DNA of 64,000 nucleotides, taken from NCBI RefSeq assembly GCF_900240975.1, contig NZ_LT968776.1, positions 2,539,092-2,603,091 of the forward strand. Reading direction: 5' to 3'. Positions 34,492 to 42,399 of the stretch are shown here, in pieces. Position numbers and translations under genes: made by a program. The first letter of the stretch is position 1, and each line of letters begins with the position of its first letter. The DNA comes from Mycobacterium sp. 4858 (lineage in GTDB: Bacteria > Actinomycetota > Actinomycetes > Mycobacteriales > Mycobacteriaceae). The notes under the pieces were generated by a model, which ran no database searches, was not told where the DNA came from, and saw nothing but the letters and a program-made list of their open reading frames with translations.

Positions 34492-34998
34492 CTATACCGG
34501 CGCGACGAACTCGGAGGTGTAAAACTCCGCCGGATTCTGCGAGTTTCCGTTTCGCCGCTCGATAATCACCCACACGCCCGTCGTGCCGGGCCGAATGGTG
34601 TCTTGCACGGTCGCCGTGCCGTTGCCCGCCCCGTCGATGTCCATGCCGGAGAACGCGGTGCCGGGGTCGCCCGGTCCGCAGGTGCTCGACGCCGGTCGCG
34701 GCATCTGGATGAGCCCGACGTCGAAGTGGGTTCCGGGCTCGGGCTCGTCGTACAGATGCACCTCCGCGACCGCCCTCGACCCGGAGGTATTGATCAGGGC
34801 GGAACCGGTGCCGAGCATTGGGCTGGGCACCTTCGGCGCCACTCCGACGCGGCTGAAATCGCAACGCCGCAAATAGTTGTCCAGGGCCACCGTGGTGCCG
34901 CCGTCGGCGGCCGCCGCGGTGATTTCGAACGTCACCGCCGGGGCGCTCGCCGCGATGGTCACCGCCGCACATGTTCCCAGCCTTCTCAGCGCGCTCAT
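34492..34998 (-). CDS. Secreted hypothetical protein under a CRP-like site
   Basis: A 168-residue predicted exported protein. The N-terminus (RRLGTCAAVTIAASAPAVTFEITAAAADGG) is a signal peptide cleaved near residue 32. The mature part is beta-rich and has two Cys residues (CDFSRVG and STCGPGD) that could form a disulfide. No family recognised. The ATG at 34998 follows AGGTGGCCCC. A perfect TGTGA-N6-TCACA site lies 21 bp upstream of the start codon. The gene is codirectional with, but separate from, the FHA set downstream and follows embB by 159 bp. Confidence 0.78.
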   Translation of the reverse strand: MSALRRLGTCAAVTIAASAPAVTFEITAAAADGGTTVALDNYLRRCDFSRVGVAPKVPSPMLGTGSALINTSGSRAVAEVHLYDEPEPGTHFDVGLIQMPRPASSTCGPGDPGTAFSGMDIDGAGNGTATVQDTIRPGTTGVWVIIERRNGNSQNPAEFYTSEFVAPV

Positions 34999-35018
34999 GG
35001 GGCCACCTATTGTTCCGG

Positions 35019-35034
35019 TGTGAAGTGGATCACA
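35019..35034. promoter_or_regulatory. Perfect CRP-type palindrome
   Basis: TGTGAAGTGGATCACA matches the CRP/Cmr consensus TGTGA-N6-TCACA exactly. It ends 21 bp before the ATG of the secreted protein gene at 34998. Its closeness to the start codon would suggest either repression or activation of a nearly leaderless transcript. The surrounding 159 bp after embB are AT-rich and hold no gene. Confidence 0.6.
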
Positions 35035-35157
35035 GCGGAATAGGTATTAACCCGGGCGCGGTGAAATCAAACGTTTTTTGCAAACAATTACTGGATCGTC
35101 AATTTCCGCGCTCTATTTGGCGGCTGACGAATTACGGCTCGAATCCGATAAAGGCCG

Positions 35158-38100
35158 CTAGGGCTTAATTCGGATCGGTCCCGGGGACCACCACCCGCTG
35201 CGGGTCGCGGTGCCCAGGTCGAGCGTCGCGGGCGTGGCGTCGGCGACGGTGTCGAACTTGCGCAGCGATCCCCAGTCCCGCCCCCAGTCGTGGGACAGGT
35301 AGGTCGACATCACGTGGGCCCGTAGCAGCAGGTCGGTGATGCCCAGCAGGCCGCCGTTCACGCCGTCCTGCCAGGTGTCGGTGTCCTGCTTCTTGGCGTT
35401 GTAGTCCGGCGTGATGCGGAACTTGGGGATCTCGGTGACGCCGTTGACGTGCAGCATCGGCTGCTGGCACGGGAAGGCCAGCCCGACCGCCCAGTCCATC
35501 AGCACCGGCTGTGTCGAGCCGACGTACTCCTGCAACGAGCGCAGCTCCGGCACCCGCGGCGGGGTCAGCGCGATCCAGTCATCCGGCGTCAGGGACAGGT
35601 CCTCGGCGACCACCCGCACCGCGACCGCGTCGGCGGGGATCTGGGCGCGGGGGAAGCGCAGGTTGCGCCATACCTTCGGCTGCTCGCCGTAGAGGTCGTA
35701 GGGCACCAGCCGTCCGGCGGGCAGCACGGCGCCGCCGGGGCCGGGCCTGCCGATTTCCAATTCCACGGTCTGCCCGTTGGTGTGGTGATGCAGGATGCTG
35801 TTGCCGGAGATGGTGCCCGCGGCGGTCACCACCACCAGCGGGTGCGCGGCGTCGGGCTTCGGCAGCTGATACCACGCCGAGGTCAGCTTGCTCTGCTGCT
35901 GTGCGCCGGTGGTGTAGCTGCCGGCCAGCGGAACCTGATCGGGGTTGAGCCCGTAGGGCAGCGGCACGGTGGACCCGTTGATGCCCGGCGCCGTGAGCTT
36001 GAGCGGCGCGTCCCAGTCGTAGTCGGTGCCGGGCTGCGGCACTGACGTCTCCTTGACCGACTCGGCCAGGGTGCGGTCCGGCACGCCGTTGGGGGTGAAG
36101 CCGGTGGGATTGACGCCACCCAGGGGGCCCAGCGGACCCCAGTTGCCGGGCAGGGCCGCCATGAAGCCCGCGTTGCTGTCGGGCTCGACGAGAATGTCGT
36201 CGGCCAGCCCGCATCCCCCGCTGAACTCGCGCAGGTTGTCCCAGGCGTTGGAGTAGGTGGGGTACTGACGCACGATGCCGGCCACCATGGACGCGACGAA
36301 CACCAGCGCCATGAAGCCCGCGGCAATGGGGATGGGCGCCGCCGTCGCTGCACGCGCCAACCGGCCCTCGCCATGGCCGGTGTCGGCGAAGTGCAGCCAC
36401 GCCGCGTACACCGCGGCGATCGCGAACAGCGCGAAAAATATTGTGCTGATTGTGATTCCGCCGACCTTCGGCATGCTGCTGTTGAACGGCACGCCGTAGC
36501 TGGAGACGTACCACCAGCCGTTGGTGGTGGCGAAACACAGCGCCAGGATGAACAACACCGCCGCCAGGAACGCCATCCGGTTGCGCGACCAGCGCAGCAC
36601 CTCATGCGACACCAGCACCGTCGTCAGCGCGGCCATCGCGGCGCCCACCGCCGCGAACAGGCCGAAATGGTGCACCCACTTGGTCGGGGTGAACATCAGG
36701 AAGAACATGGTGCCGAAGATGACGCCCATCAAACGCCAGGCCGGTCCGCGGGCGACGCCGGGAACTCGCTTGCGCCGCAACATGATGAACAGGGTGGTGA
36801 AGAGGCACAGCGCCGTGATCAGGAAGCCGAAGCGGCGCGAGAGCGAGCCGTCCACTGTGGGCAGGATCAGGTAGTAGTAGCGCAGGTTCTCGGTGTACCA
36901 GGCCTGGCTGGGCCCGATGGCGGTGCGAATCCTGGTGGCCTCCAACACCGTTGCCAGCGTCTGGTCGGCGAACACCACGGTCAGGATCACGGTGCCTGCC
37001 GCCAGCATCGGGGCCACCAGGGGCAGCGTGCCGACCAGCCGGTGGCGGCGCACCAGGATGCGCAGGATCGGGCGACCACCGGCGACCAGCGCGGCGACCG
37101 CGATCAACCCGGTGGGCTGGACGCCGAGCGTGAATGCCGCGGTGATGACCGCCAGCGCGGCGGGCGTCAGCCTGCTGTAACGCATCGAGCGCTCGATCAG
37201 CACATAAGTGACCAGCGAACCGAGGGCGATGATCGGCTCGGGGCGCAGGCCGTTGTCGAAGGGCATCCATGCGGTCAGCAGCACCATCCCGGCGGCCCAG
37301 TTCGCGGCCTTGCTGCCGGCCACGGCCGGACCCAACCGGGGGAGCACCTCACGCGAGAGCAGCAGCCAGCACAGAATGCCCGCGATGAGGTCGGGCAGCC
37401 GCATCCACAGGCTGGCGTCGCTGACGTGGGTCATCAGCGCCAGCAAGTTGTAGTACCAGCCGAAGGGGTCCTCGGGGCTGCCGAACCAGCGGAAGTAGTT
37501 CGACATGTAGCCCGCATGGTCGGCGACCCGGGCCATGCCCAGGATGTAGCCGTCGTCCGACGAGTTCGCTCCGATCACGTGCCAGAGCACAAAGCCGAAG
37601 ATCACCACGACGTCTGCCAGGGTGAACGTGCGCCAGTTCGCGGGGATGAGGCGGCGCATGCGGTGGCCGTCCAACTGGTCGAGGCGCCACAGCGCGACCA
37701 GCGCGACGATGGTCGACACGATCGCCAGCACCATCGCGGCCAGCTTCAGCGTCGTCGGTGTGGTGGAGAAGCGGGTGTCGATGGTCGCCGAGAACTTCAG
37801 ACCCGGCGGGGCCGGGCCGCTGAGATCGGTGAACACCCCCACGATCTGCGGCCGCAGGTTCGGGTCCGGGAAACCGCCGCTGATCGGTCTGCCCGCCGAA
37901 TCCTTCAGTCCGACAAAGGTGGCGAAGGCGCCCGCCTTCGTCGAGCTGATCTCGATTCTGGAACAGCCGGGGGCACCTGCGGCTCCTTCGACCTGATCGC
38001 GAGGCGCGCTGGCGATCACCACGTTGCGGTCGGTGACGTCCACACGCTTGCCGTTGACGACGACGAACAGCGCGTTGAGCGCGGCGTCCTTGCCCTTCTT

Positions 38101-38370
38101 GGGCGCCGTGCTCAACACCACGCCGCCCTCGGGTGGCAGGGCGCGCACCGCAGCGCAGGGCACGGTTGCGGTGACGTCGACCGGGGTCAGCGAAATCAGC
38201 GGCGCGGTAACGCTATTCAGTCCGCCGTTCTGCGGCCAGTTGAGGGTCGCGGTGGTCTGCACGACCGGTAACAGCGGGGTCGCCACCGACAACACGAACC
38301 CGATCAGGCCGGCGATGGTCGCCACCCAGCGCGTCGTCCGCACGTCCTTACCGGCCGTCGTCACGCTCAT
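35158..38370 (-). CDS. embB: Arabinosyltransferase EmbB
   Basis: A 1070-residue GT-C arabinosyltransferase that makes alpha-1,3 branches in arabinogalactan from decaprenyl-phosphoryl-arabinose, working with EmbA. An N-terminal helix and jelly-roll periplasmic domain precede the multi-helix core, which has the catalytic acidic loop ANSSDDGYILGM, and a C-terminal carbohydrate-binding domain follows. Met289 in AGYMSNYFRW corresponds to Met306 of M. tuberculosis, the main ethambutol-resistance site, and is unchanged. A cytosolic loop of about 20 residues after RLDQLDG is missing compared with M. tuberculosis. The ATG overlaps the embA stop (ATGA at 38367-38370). It ends the emb operon. Confidence 0.96.
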   Translation of the reverse strand: MSVTTAGKDVRTTRWVATIAGLIGFVLSVATPLLPVVQTTATLNWPQNGGLNSVTAPLISLTPVDVTATVPCAAVRALPPEGGVVLSTAPKKGKDAALNALFVVVNGKRVDVTDRNVVIASAPRDQVEGAAGAPGCSRIEISSTKAGAFATFVGLKDSAGRPISGGFPDPNLRPQIVGVFTDLSGPAPPGLKFSATIDTRFSTTPTTLKLAAMVLAIVSTIVALVALWRLDQLDGHRMRRLIPANWRTFTLADVVVIFGFVLWHVIGANSSDDGYILGMARVADHAGYMSNYFRWFGSPEDPFGWYYNLLALMTHVSDASLWMRLPDLIAGILCWLLLSREVLPRLGPAVAGSKAANWAAGMVLLTAWMPFDNGLRPEPIIALGSLVTYVLIERSMRYSRLTPAALAVITAAFTLGVQPTGLIAVAALVAGGRPILRILVRRHRLVGTLPLVAPMLAAGTVILTVVFADQTLATVLEATRIRTAIGPSQAWYTENLRYYYLILPTVDGSLSRRFGFLITALCLFTTLFIMLRRKRVPGVARGPAWRLMGVIFGTMFFLMFTPTKWVHHFGLFAAVGAAMAALTTVLVSHEVLRWSRNRMAFLAAVLFILALCFATTNGWWYVSSYGVPFNSSMPKVGGITISTIFFALFAIAAVYAAWLHFADTGHGEGRLARAATAAPIPIAAGFMALVFVASMVAGIVRQYPTYSNAWDNLREFSGGCGLADDILVEPDSNAGFMAALPGNWGPLGPLGGVNPTGFTPNGVPDRTLAESVKETSVPQPGTDYDWDAPLKLTAPGINGSTVPLPYGLNPDQVPLAGSYTTGAQQQSKLTSAWYQLPKPDAAHPLVVVTAAGTISGNSILHHHTNGQTVELEIGRPGPGGAVLPAGRLVPYDLYGEQPKVWRNLRFPRAQIPADAVAVRVVAEDLSLTPDDWIALTPPRVPELRSLQEYVGSTQPVLMDWAVGLAFPCQQPMLHVNGVTEIPKFRITPDYNAKKQDTDTWQDGVNGGLLGITDLLLRAHVMSTYLSHDWGRDWGSLRKFDTVADATPATLDLGTATRSGWWSPGPIRIKP

Positions 38371-41300
38371 GGGAGTGCCCGAATCGGTCCCTGCCGGCTC
38401 CAGCCGTGCACTGTCATCACACCCTGTTCGATCACGGCGTCCGGCGCCTGGTCAGCCGGCACCAGCCGGAAGTACTGCTCCACGGATCCCCAGTCGCGAT
38501 ACCAGTCGCCACGCAGATACGTCGAGACCGTCGAGGTACGCAGCATCGCCTGGGTGACCAGGAACGGGCCACCGGCCTCGCTGGCCTCCCACCCGTTCGA
38601 CGACGACGCCGTCTGCTTGTGATCGGGCAGGATGCGGTACTGCGGAAGTTCGGCAACGCCGAGGTGTTCGGAGAACGGCCGCTGGCACGGGAAGTTCGCC
38701 GCCGTCGCGATGTCCATCAGCACGGGCGTGCGCGACCCCATCAGCTGCTGCAGGGTTTCCAGCACCGGCACCCGCGGCGGCGTGAACGCGAACCACTGAT
38801 CCGAACTCAGGTTCGGGTCGTAGGCGACGATGCGCGCCACGTTGGCCTCGGGCGGCGCCCACGTCAGCGGGAACCGGAGATTGCGCCACGCCGGCTCGGG
38901 CCCGATGTCGATCGGCTGCACCTCGCCCAGCGGCTGCGTGGTGCCGTCGGGACGGGTGGCGCCCCACTGCAATTTCAGCGACTGCCCGTAGGTGAAGGTG
39001 CCGTCCTCTTTGTAGGACCAGATCGCGCCGGACGCCGACACCACGACGATCGGGCGGTCCGGCGTGCGCGGGGGCAGCTGATACCACGCGGAGGTGGCCG
39101 TGGCGGCCAGCGAGTTCTCGCCGTAGCTGCCCATCACCGGGGTGCGGGCCGGGTCGAGGCCGAACGGCAGCGCCGCGTGCGAGCCGTTGACGCCGGCCGG
39201 GCCTCTCCCGCCGGCCGTGCCCGCCGAGTCGCTCATCGCCGCGTTGGGCTTGTTGGGTGATGCGTCGGAATTCACCACGCCCGGCTTGGTCACCACCGGA
39301 TACGACCTCAGGTCATCGCCGACGCCGTCTGGTTTGAAGCCGACCGGGGTGAGACCGCCGAGCGGGCCGTCGGGGCCGAAGGTCTGCCCGGGCGCAGGCT
39401 GCAGCATGCCGGCATTGGGGTCGGGCTCGGTCAGCACGTCGTCGGCCATGGCGCAGCTCTGCGGGGAGAGCCCGGAGGTGATCGCGGCGAGGTTGGCCTT
39501 GGCGGTGGTGTAAAGCGGGTAGCGGAACACCGCGCCCTTGGTCAGCGAGGCGACTTCGCCGACCACCATGATGCTCGCGACCACCAGCAGCGGGGTCGAC
39601 GCCAGCACGCGGTTGCGCCGGTTGTCCTCGACCTCGGTGTGGCCGGTGTAGTCCATGCGGAAGTGCTGCCATGCGGCCAGCAGCCCGGTGAGGATGGACA
39701 AGGTCAGGAACATCGACGTCACCGGATGGCTCGCGATCACCGGCTGGATGTCGTACCACGGCACCCCGTAGTTGCCGACGTAGAACCAGCCGTTGATGCC
39801 GGAGGTGGCCCACGCCAGCACGAACAGCAGCGCGGTCACGTACAGCGTCAGGTTGCGTCGGTTGTGCAGGCCGATCCGGGCGAGTGCGAACGCGGTGACC
39901 GCGCCCAGCGCGCCGGCCAGTCCGGCGAAGGCGCCGAACTGAACGGCCCACTTGGTTGGGGTGAACGTCAACAGCAACAGGCCGAGGGCCGTCGTGCCGA
40001 TCAACCGCCACGCCGGGCCGCTGGCCACTCCTGGGACCCCGCCGCGGCGCAGCAGGATGACCAGCATCCCGAACAGGCACAGGAAAAGAACCAGCACCGC
40101 GAATCGCCTGGACATGGACCCGTCGGGGTTGGACTCCACCGTGAGGAAGTAGTACCGAAGCCAGTCCTGGTACCAGGCGATCGTCGGCCCGACCTTGTAC
40201 TTGATGCGCGCCGACTCCGCGACTGCTGCCAGCGTCTGACTGCGGAAGACCACGACGGTGATCAGGGACAGCGACGCCGCCAGCACGGCCAGCGGTGCAA
40301 GGAGCCCGTCGGTCGCCCGGCGTCGCCGGATCGTCTGGGCGATCGCCCTCGACCCGGTCAGCAGCGCGGCGACGGCGATCAGGCCCTGCGGCGCGAGCGT
40401 CGCGGTGAGCATCGCGACGAAGATGGCGACCGCGGCCGGGGCCAGGCGTTGCAGCGCGATGGCGCGTTCGACCAGCATCCAGGTGGTCAACACGCCGAGC
40501 GCGATCAGCGGCTCGGGCCGCAGCCCGTTGTTGAACGGCAACCAGGCGGCCAGGAACACCGCACCCGCGGTGAAGACCGCCACCCGGTTCGCGGCCAGGC
40601 CGCCCCTCCCCGGGCCCAGCCTGCGCAGGACGCAATGGCTGATCACCAACCAGCAGGCGATGCCGGCCAGCGTGGCGGGCAACCGCATCCACACGCCGGC
40701 GGTGCTCACCGACGCCAACCTGGACAGCAGCCCCAGGTACCAGTCGAACGGCGCGTCCGTCGCGCCGAAGTAGCGGTAGTAGTTGGCGATGTAGCCGGCC
40801 TTCGGGGCGACGCGGGCGATGGTCAGGTTGTAGCCGTCGTCGGACGACGTGGCGCCGATGACGTGCCAGAGCAGTAGCGTCGCGATCACCCCGGCGTCGG
40901 CGATCCAGGTTGCGACCCCGACGCGGCGCCACGAACTCCACCGCGCCCGGGGGCGGTAACGGGAGAGCCAAGCGATCGGCGACCGCCAGTTCACCAGCGT
41001 GCCCCCGCCGCGGCTGCGCCGGTCGAGCGCGGCCAGCGCGATGACGGCCGTCAGGACGGCCAGGGCGCCCACGGCCATGGCCAGCAGCTTGACGGCGGTG
41101 GGGGAGGTGATGAACCGGGTGTCGATGTCGACCCGGGCCGACAGCCCGGGCTGGGCGGGCACTTTCAGGTCGGTGAAGATCCCGCCGACCTGCGGCTTCT
41201 TGTCCGTGGAGAGTCTTCCCGAGGCGCCGGGGATGCCGACGAACTCCGCTCCCGTGCCGCCGGCGTCGGCCCAGGCGTGCAGCACGCTGCAGGCACCGCC

Positions 41301-41693
41301 GGCGACGGCGGGCCGCGGCGCCACGGCGGCGACGGTGTCGCGGAATGCGACCACCACCGAGTCCTTGTCGGCGCGCACGAACAGGCCGTTCTTGCCGGCG
41401 TCGACGCCTCCGGTGGGCAGCGTCGAGATCACCAGGCCGCCGCCGGCGGGCAGGGTGGCGATCGCCGCGCACGGGACGGAGATGTCCAGCGCGCGCGGCG
41501 CGCCAGATACCAGGGGAGCGGTGACCTGGGTGACGTGCCCGTCTACGACGCCCTGGGGCCACAGCACCGTCGCGGTGGTTTGTCTGACCGGGAGCAGCGG
41601 GACGAGCGCGCACAACAGCAGTCCGACGATCCCGGCGACGGCGGCCACCAACCGTGGGATCCGCTGCGATTGCTGATTACCGTCGGGGGACAC
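38367..41693 (-). CDS. embA: Arabinosyltransferase EmbA
   Basis: A 1108-residue Emb-family GT-C protein, partner of EmbB in arabinogalactan branching. It has an N-terminal helix (LVAAVAGIVGLLLCALVPLLPV), a periplasmic domain, the acidic loop ATSSDDGYNLTI and a C-terminal sugar-binding domain (PVLMDIATAANFPCQRPFSEHLG). The GTG start at 41693 follows a possible -10 hexamer TACCAT by eight bases, so an internal promoter may drive embA-embB even though embC lies upstream. Unlike M. tuberculosis, another gene separates it from embC. Confidence 0.95.
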   Translation of the reverse strand: MSPDGNQQSQRIPRLVAAVAGIVGLLLCALVPLLPVRQTTATVLWPQGVVDGHVTQVTAPLVSGAPRALDISVPCAAIATLPAGGGLVISTLPTGGVDAGKNGLFVRADKDSVVVAFRDTVAAVAPRPAVAGGACSVLHAWADAGGTGAEFVGIPGASGRLSTDKKPQVGGIFTDLKVPAQPGLSARVDIDTRFITSPTAVKLLAMAVGALAVLTAVIALAALDRRSRGGGTLVNWRSPIAWLSRYRPRARWSSWRRVGVATWIADAGVIATLLLWHVIGATSSDDGYNLTIARVAPKAGYIANYYRYFGATDAPFDWYLGLLSRLASVSTAGVWMRLPATLAGIACWLVISHCVLRRLGPGRGGLAANRVAVFTAGAVFLAAWLPFNNGLRPEPLIALGVLTTWMLVERAIALQRLAPAAVAIFVAMLTATLAPQGLIAVAALLTGSRAIAQTIRRRRATDGLLAPLAVLAASLSLITVVVFRSQTLAAVAESARIKYKVGPTIAWYQDWLRYYFLTVESNPDGSMSRRFAVLVLFLCLFGMLVILLRRGGVPGVASGPAWRLIGTTALGLLLLTFTPTKWAVQFGAFAGLAGALGAVTAFALARIGLHNRRNLTLYVTALLFVLAWATSGINGWFYVGNYGVPWYDIQPVIASHPVTSMFLTLSILTGLLAAWQHFRMDYTGHTEVEDNRRNRVLASTPLLVVASIMVVGEVASLTKGAVFRYPLYTTAKANLAAITSGLSPQSCAMADDVLTEPDPNAGMLQPAPGQTFGPDGPLGGLTPVGFKPDGVGDDLRSYPVVTKPGVVNSDASPNKPNAAMSDSAGTAGGRGPAGVNGSHAALPFGLDPARTPVMGSYGENSLAATATSAWYQLPPRTPDRPIVVVSASGAIWSYKEDGTFTYGQSLKLQWGATRPDGTTQPLGEVQPIDIGPEPAWRNLRFPLTWAPPEANVARIVAYDPNLSSDQWFAFTPPRVPVLETLQQLMGSRTPVLMDIATAANFPCQRPFSEHLGVAELPQYRILPDHKQTASSSNGWEASEAGGPFLVTQAMLRTSTVSTYLRGDWYRDWGSVEQYFRLVPADQAPDAVIEQGVMTVHGWSRQGPIRALP

Positions 41694-41701
41694 GAGGCTC
41701 G

Positions 41702-41707
41702 ATGGTA
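41702..41707 (-). promoter_or_regulatory. -10 box for embA
   Basis: On the minus strand the hexamer is TACCAT, eight bases before the embA GTG. In M. tuberculosis promoter changes associated with ethambutol resistance fall at about -12 to -16 from the embA start, the same place. This suggests a conserved near-leaderless internal promoter despite the inserted gene. Confidence 0.5.
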
Positions 41708-41762
41708 AGCGAAGCTGCTTGGTCCGCTGAGGACGCGGGGCCGTGCGGCGGCCCGCGCAGGC

Positions 41763-42386
41763 TCAGCGGGCGAGCCGCGCGGCCAGCGTCTGCAGCCCGG
41801 GGCCGGCGAGGTCGGCGAGGGCCGCGGTCCGTCCGGTCATCGCCATGAGGAGCGCCTCGCCGGGCCCGGTGACCTCCGATCCCCGGCCGTGTTTCCAGTC
41901 GACGTCGGTGGCGCGCAGGCGCAGGCCCCGGATGCGGCGGCCGGCGCCGAGCCGGGGGTTGCCGGGCACCAGGGCGAGGACCCGCTCGAGCCGATCGGCG
42001 GGGACGGTGCGCGGCCTTCCCAGCGCGCGGCGGATGTCTTGGTGGTGGATGGTGCCGTCGACGAGTGCGATCATTCCGCCGAAACCGGCTGTCAGCCCGC
42101 GTGGTTGGAGGTGAGTGCGCAGATAGTCGAGCAGCTGTTGGGCGCTGAGGTGGGCGAACTCGTCGACGCCCACCTGGTTGGCCCGCACGATCCGGCCCTT
42201 CGCGAAACGCTCGAGCAGCCCCAGCGCGCCGAGCTCTTCGTAGCTGATCATGTGCGCCACAACGTCTTTGACCGTCCAGCCCGCGCACAGGCTGGGTGCG
42301 TCCCACTGCTGCGGCGTCAGCGTGGCGAGAAAGTCCGCCAGGTCGGCCCGCTCGGCGCGGGCCATGCTCATCAGGTCGGTCGTCAT
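41763..42386 (-). CDS. DinB/MDMPI-type mycothiol-dependent enzyme inserted in the emb operon
   Basis: A 207-residue protein of the maleylpyruvate isomerase N-terminal/DinB family. Metal-ligand candidates are His45 (VVAHMISYE), His114/His115 and Asp117 (IHHQDIRRALG). Family members use mycothiol for isomerisation or thiol-transfer, but most are uncharacterised. It lies 13 bp after embC and 69 bp before embA, on the same strand, so it is probably cotranscribed. M. tuberculosis has only a short spacer here. A role in arabinan synthesis is possible but unproven; a detoxification passenger is equally likely. Confidence 0.85.
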   Translation of the reverse strand: MTTDLMSMARAERADLADFLATLTPQQWDAPSLCAGWTVKDVVAHMISYEELGALGLLERFAKGRIVRANQVGVDEFAHLSAQQLLDYLRTHLQPRGLTAGFGGMIALVDGTIHHQDIRRALGRPRTVPADRLERVLALVPGNPRLGAGRRIRGLRLRATDVDWKHGRGSEVTGPGEALLMAMTGRTAALADLAGPGLQTLAARLAR

Positions 42387-42399
42387 CGGCCCCCCCTGC

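Noticed and set aside
36373..38271. Long antisense frame over embB
   Set aside because: Low-complexity His/Gln/Arg-rich translation opposite a conserved protein; no start site or homologous motif.
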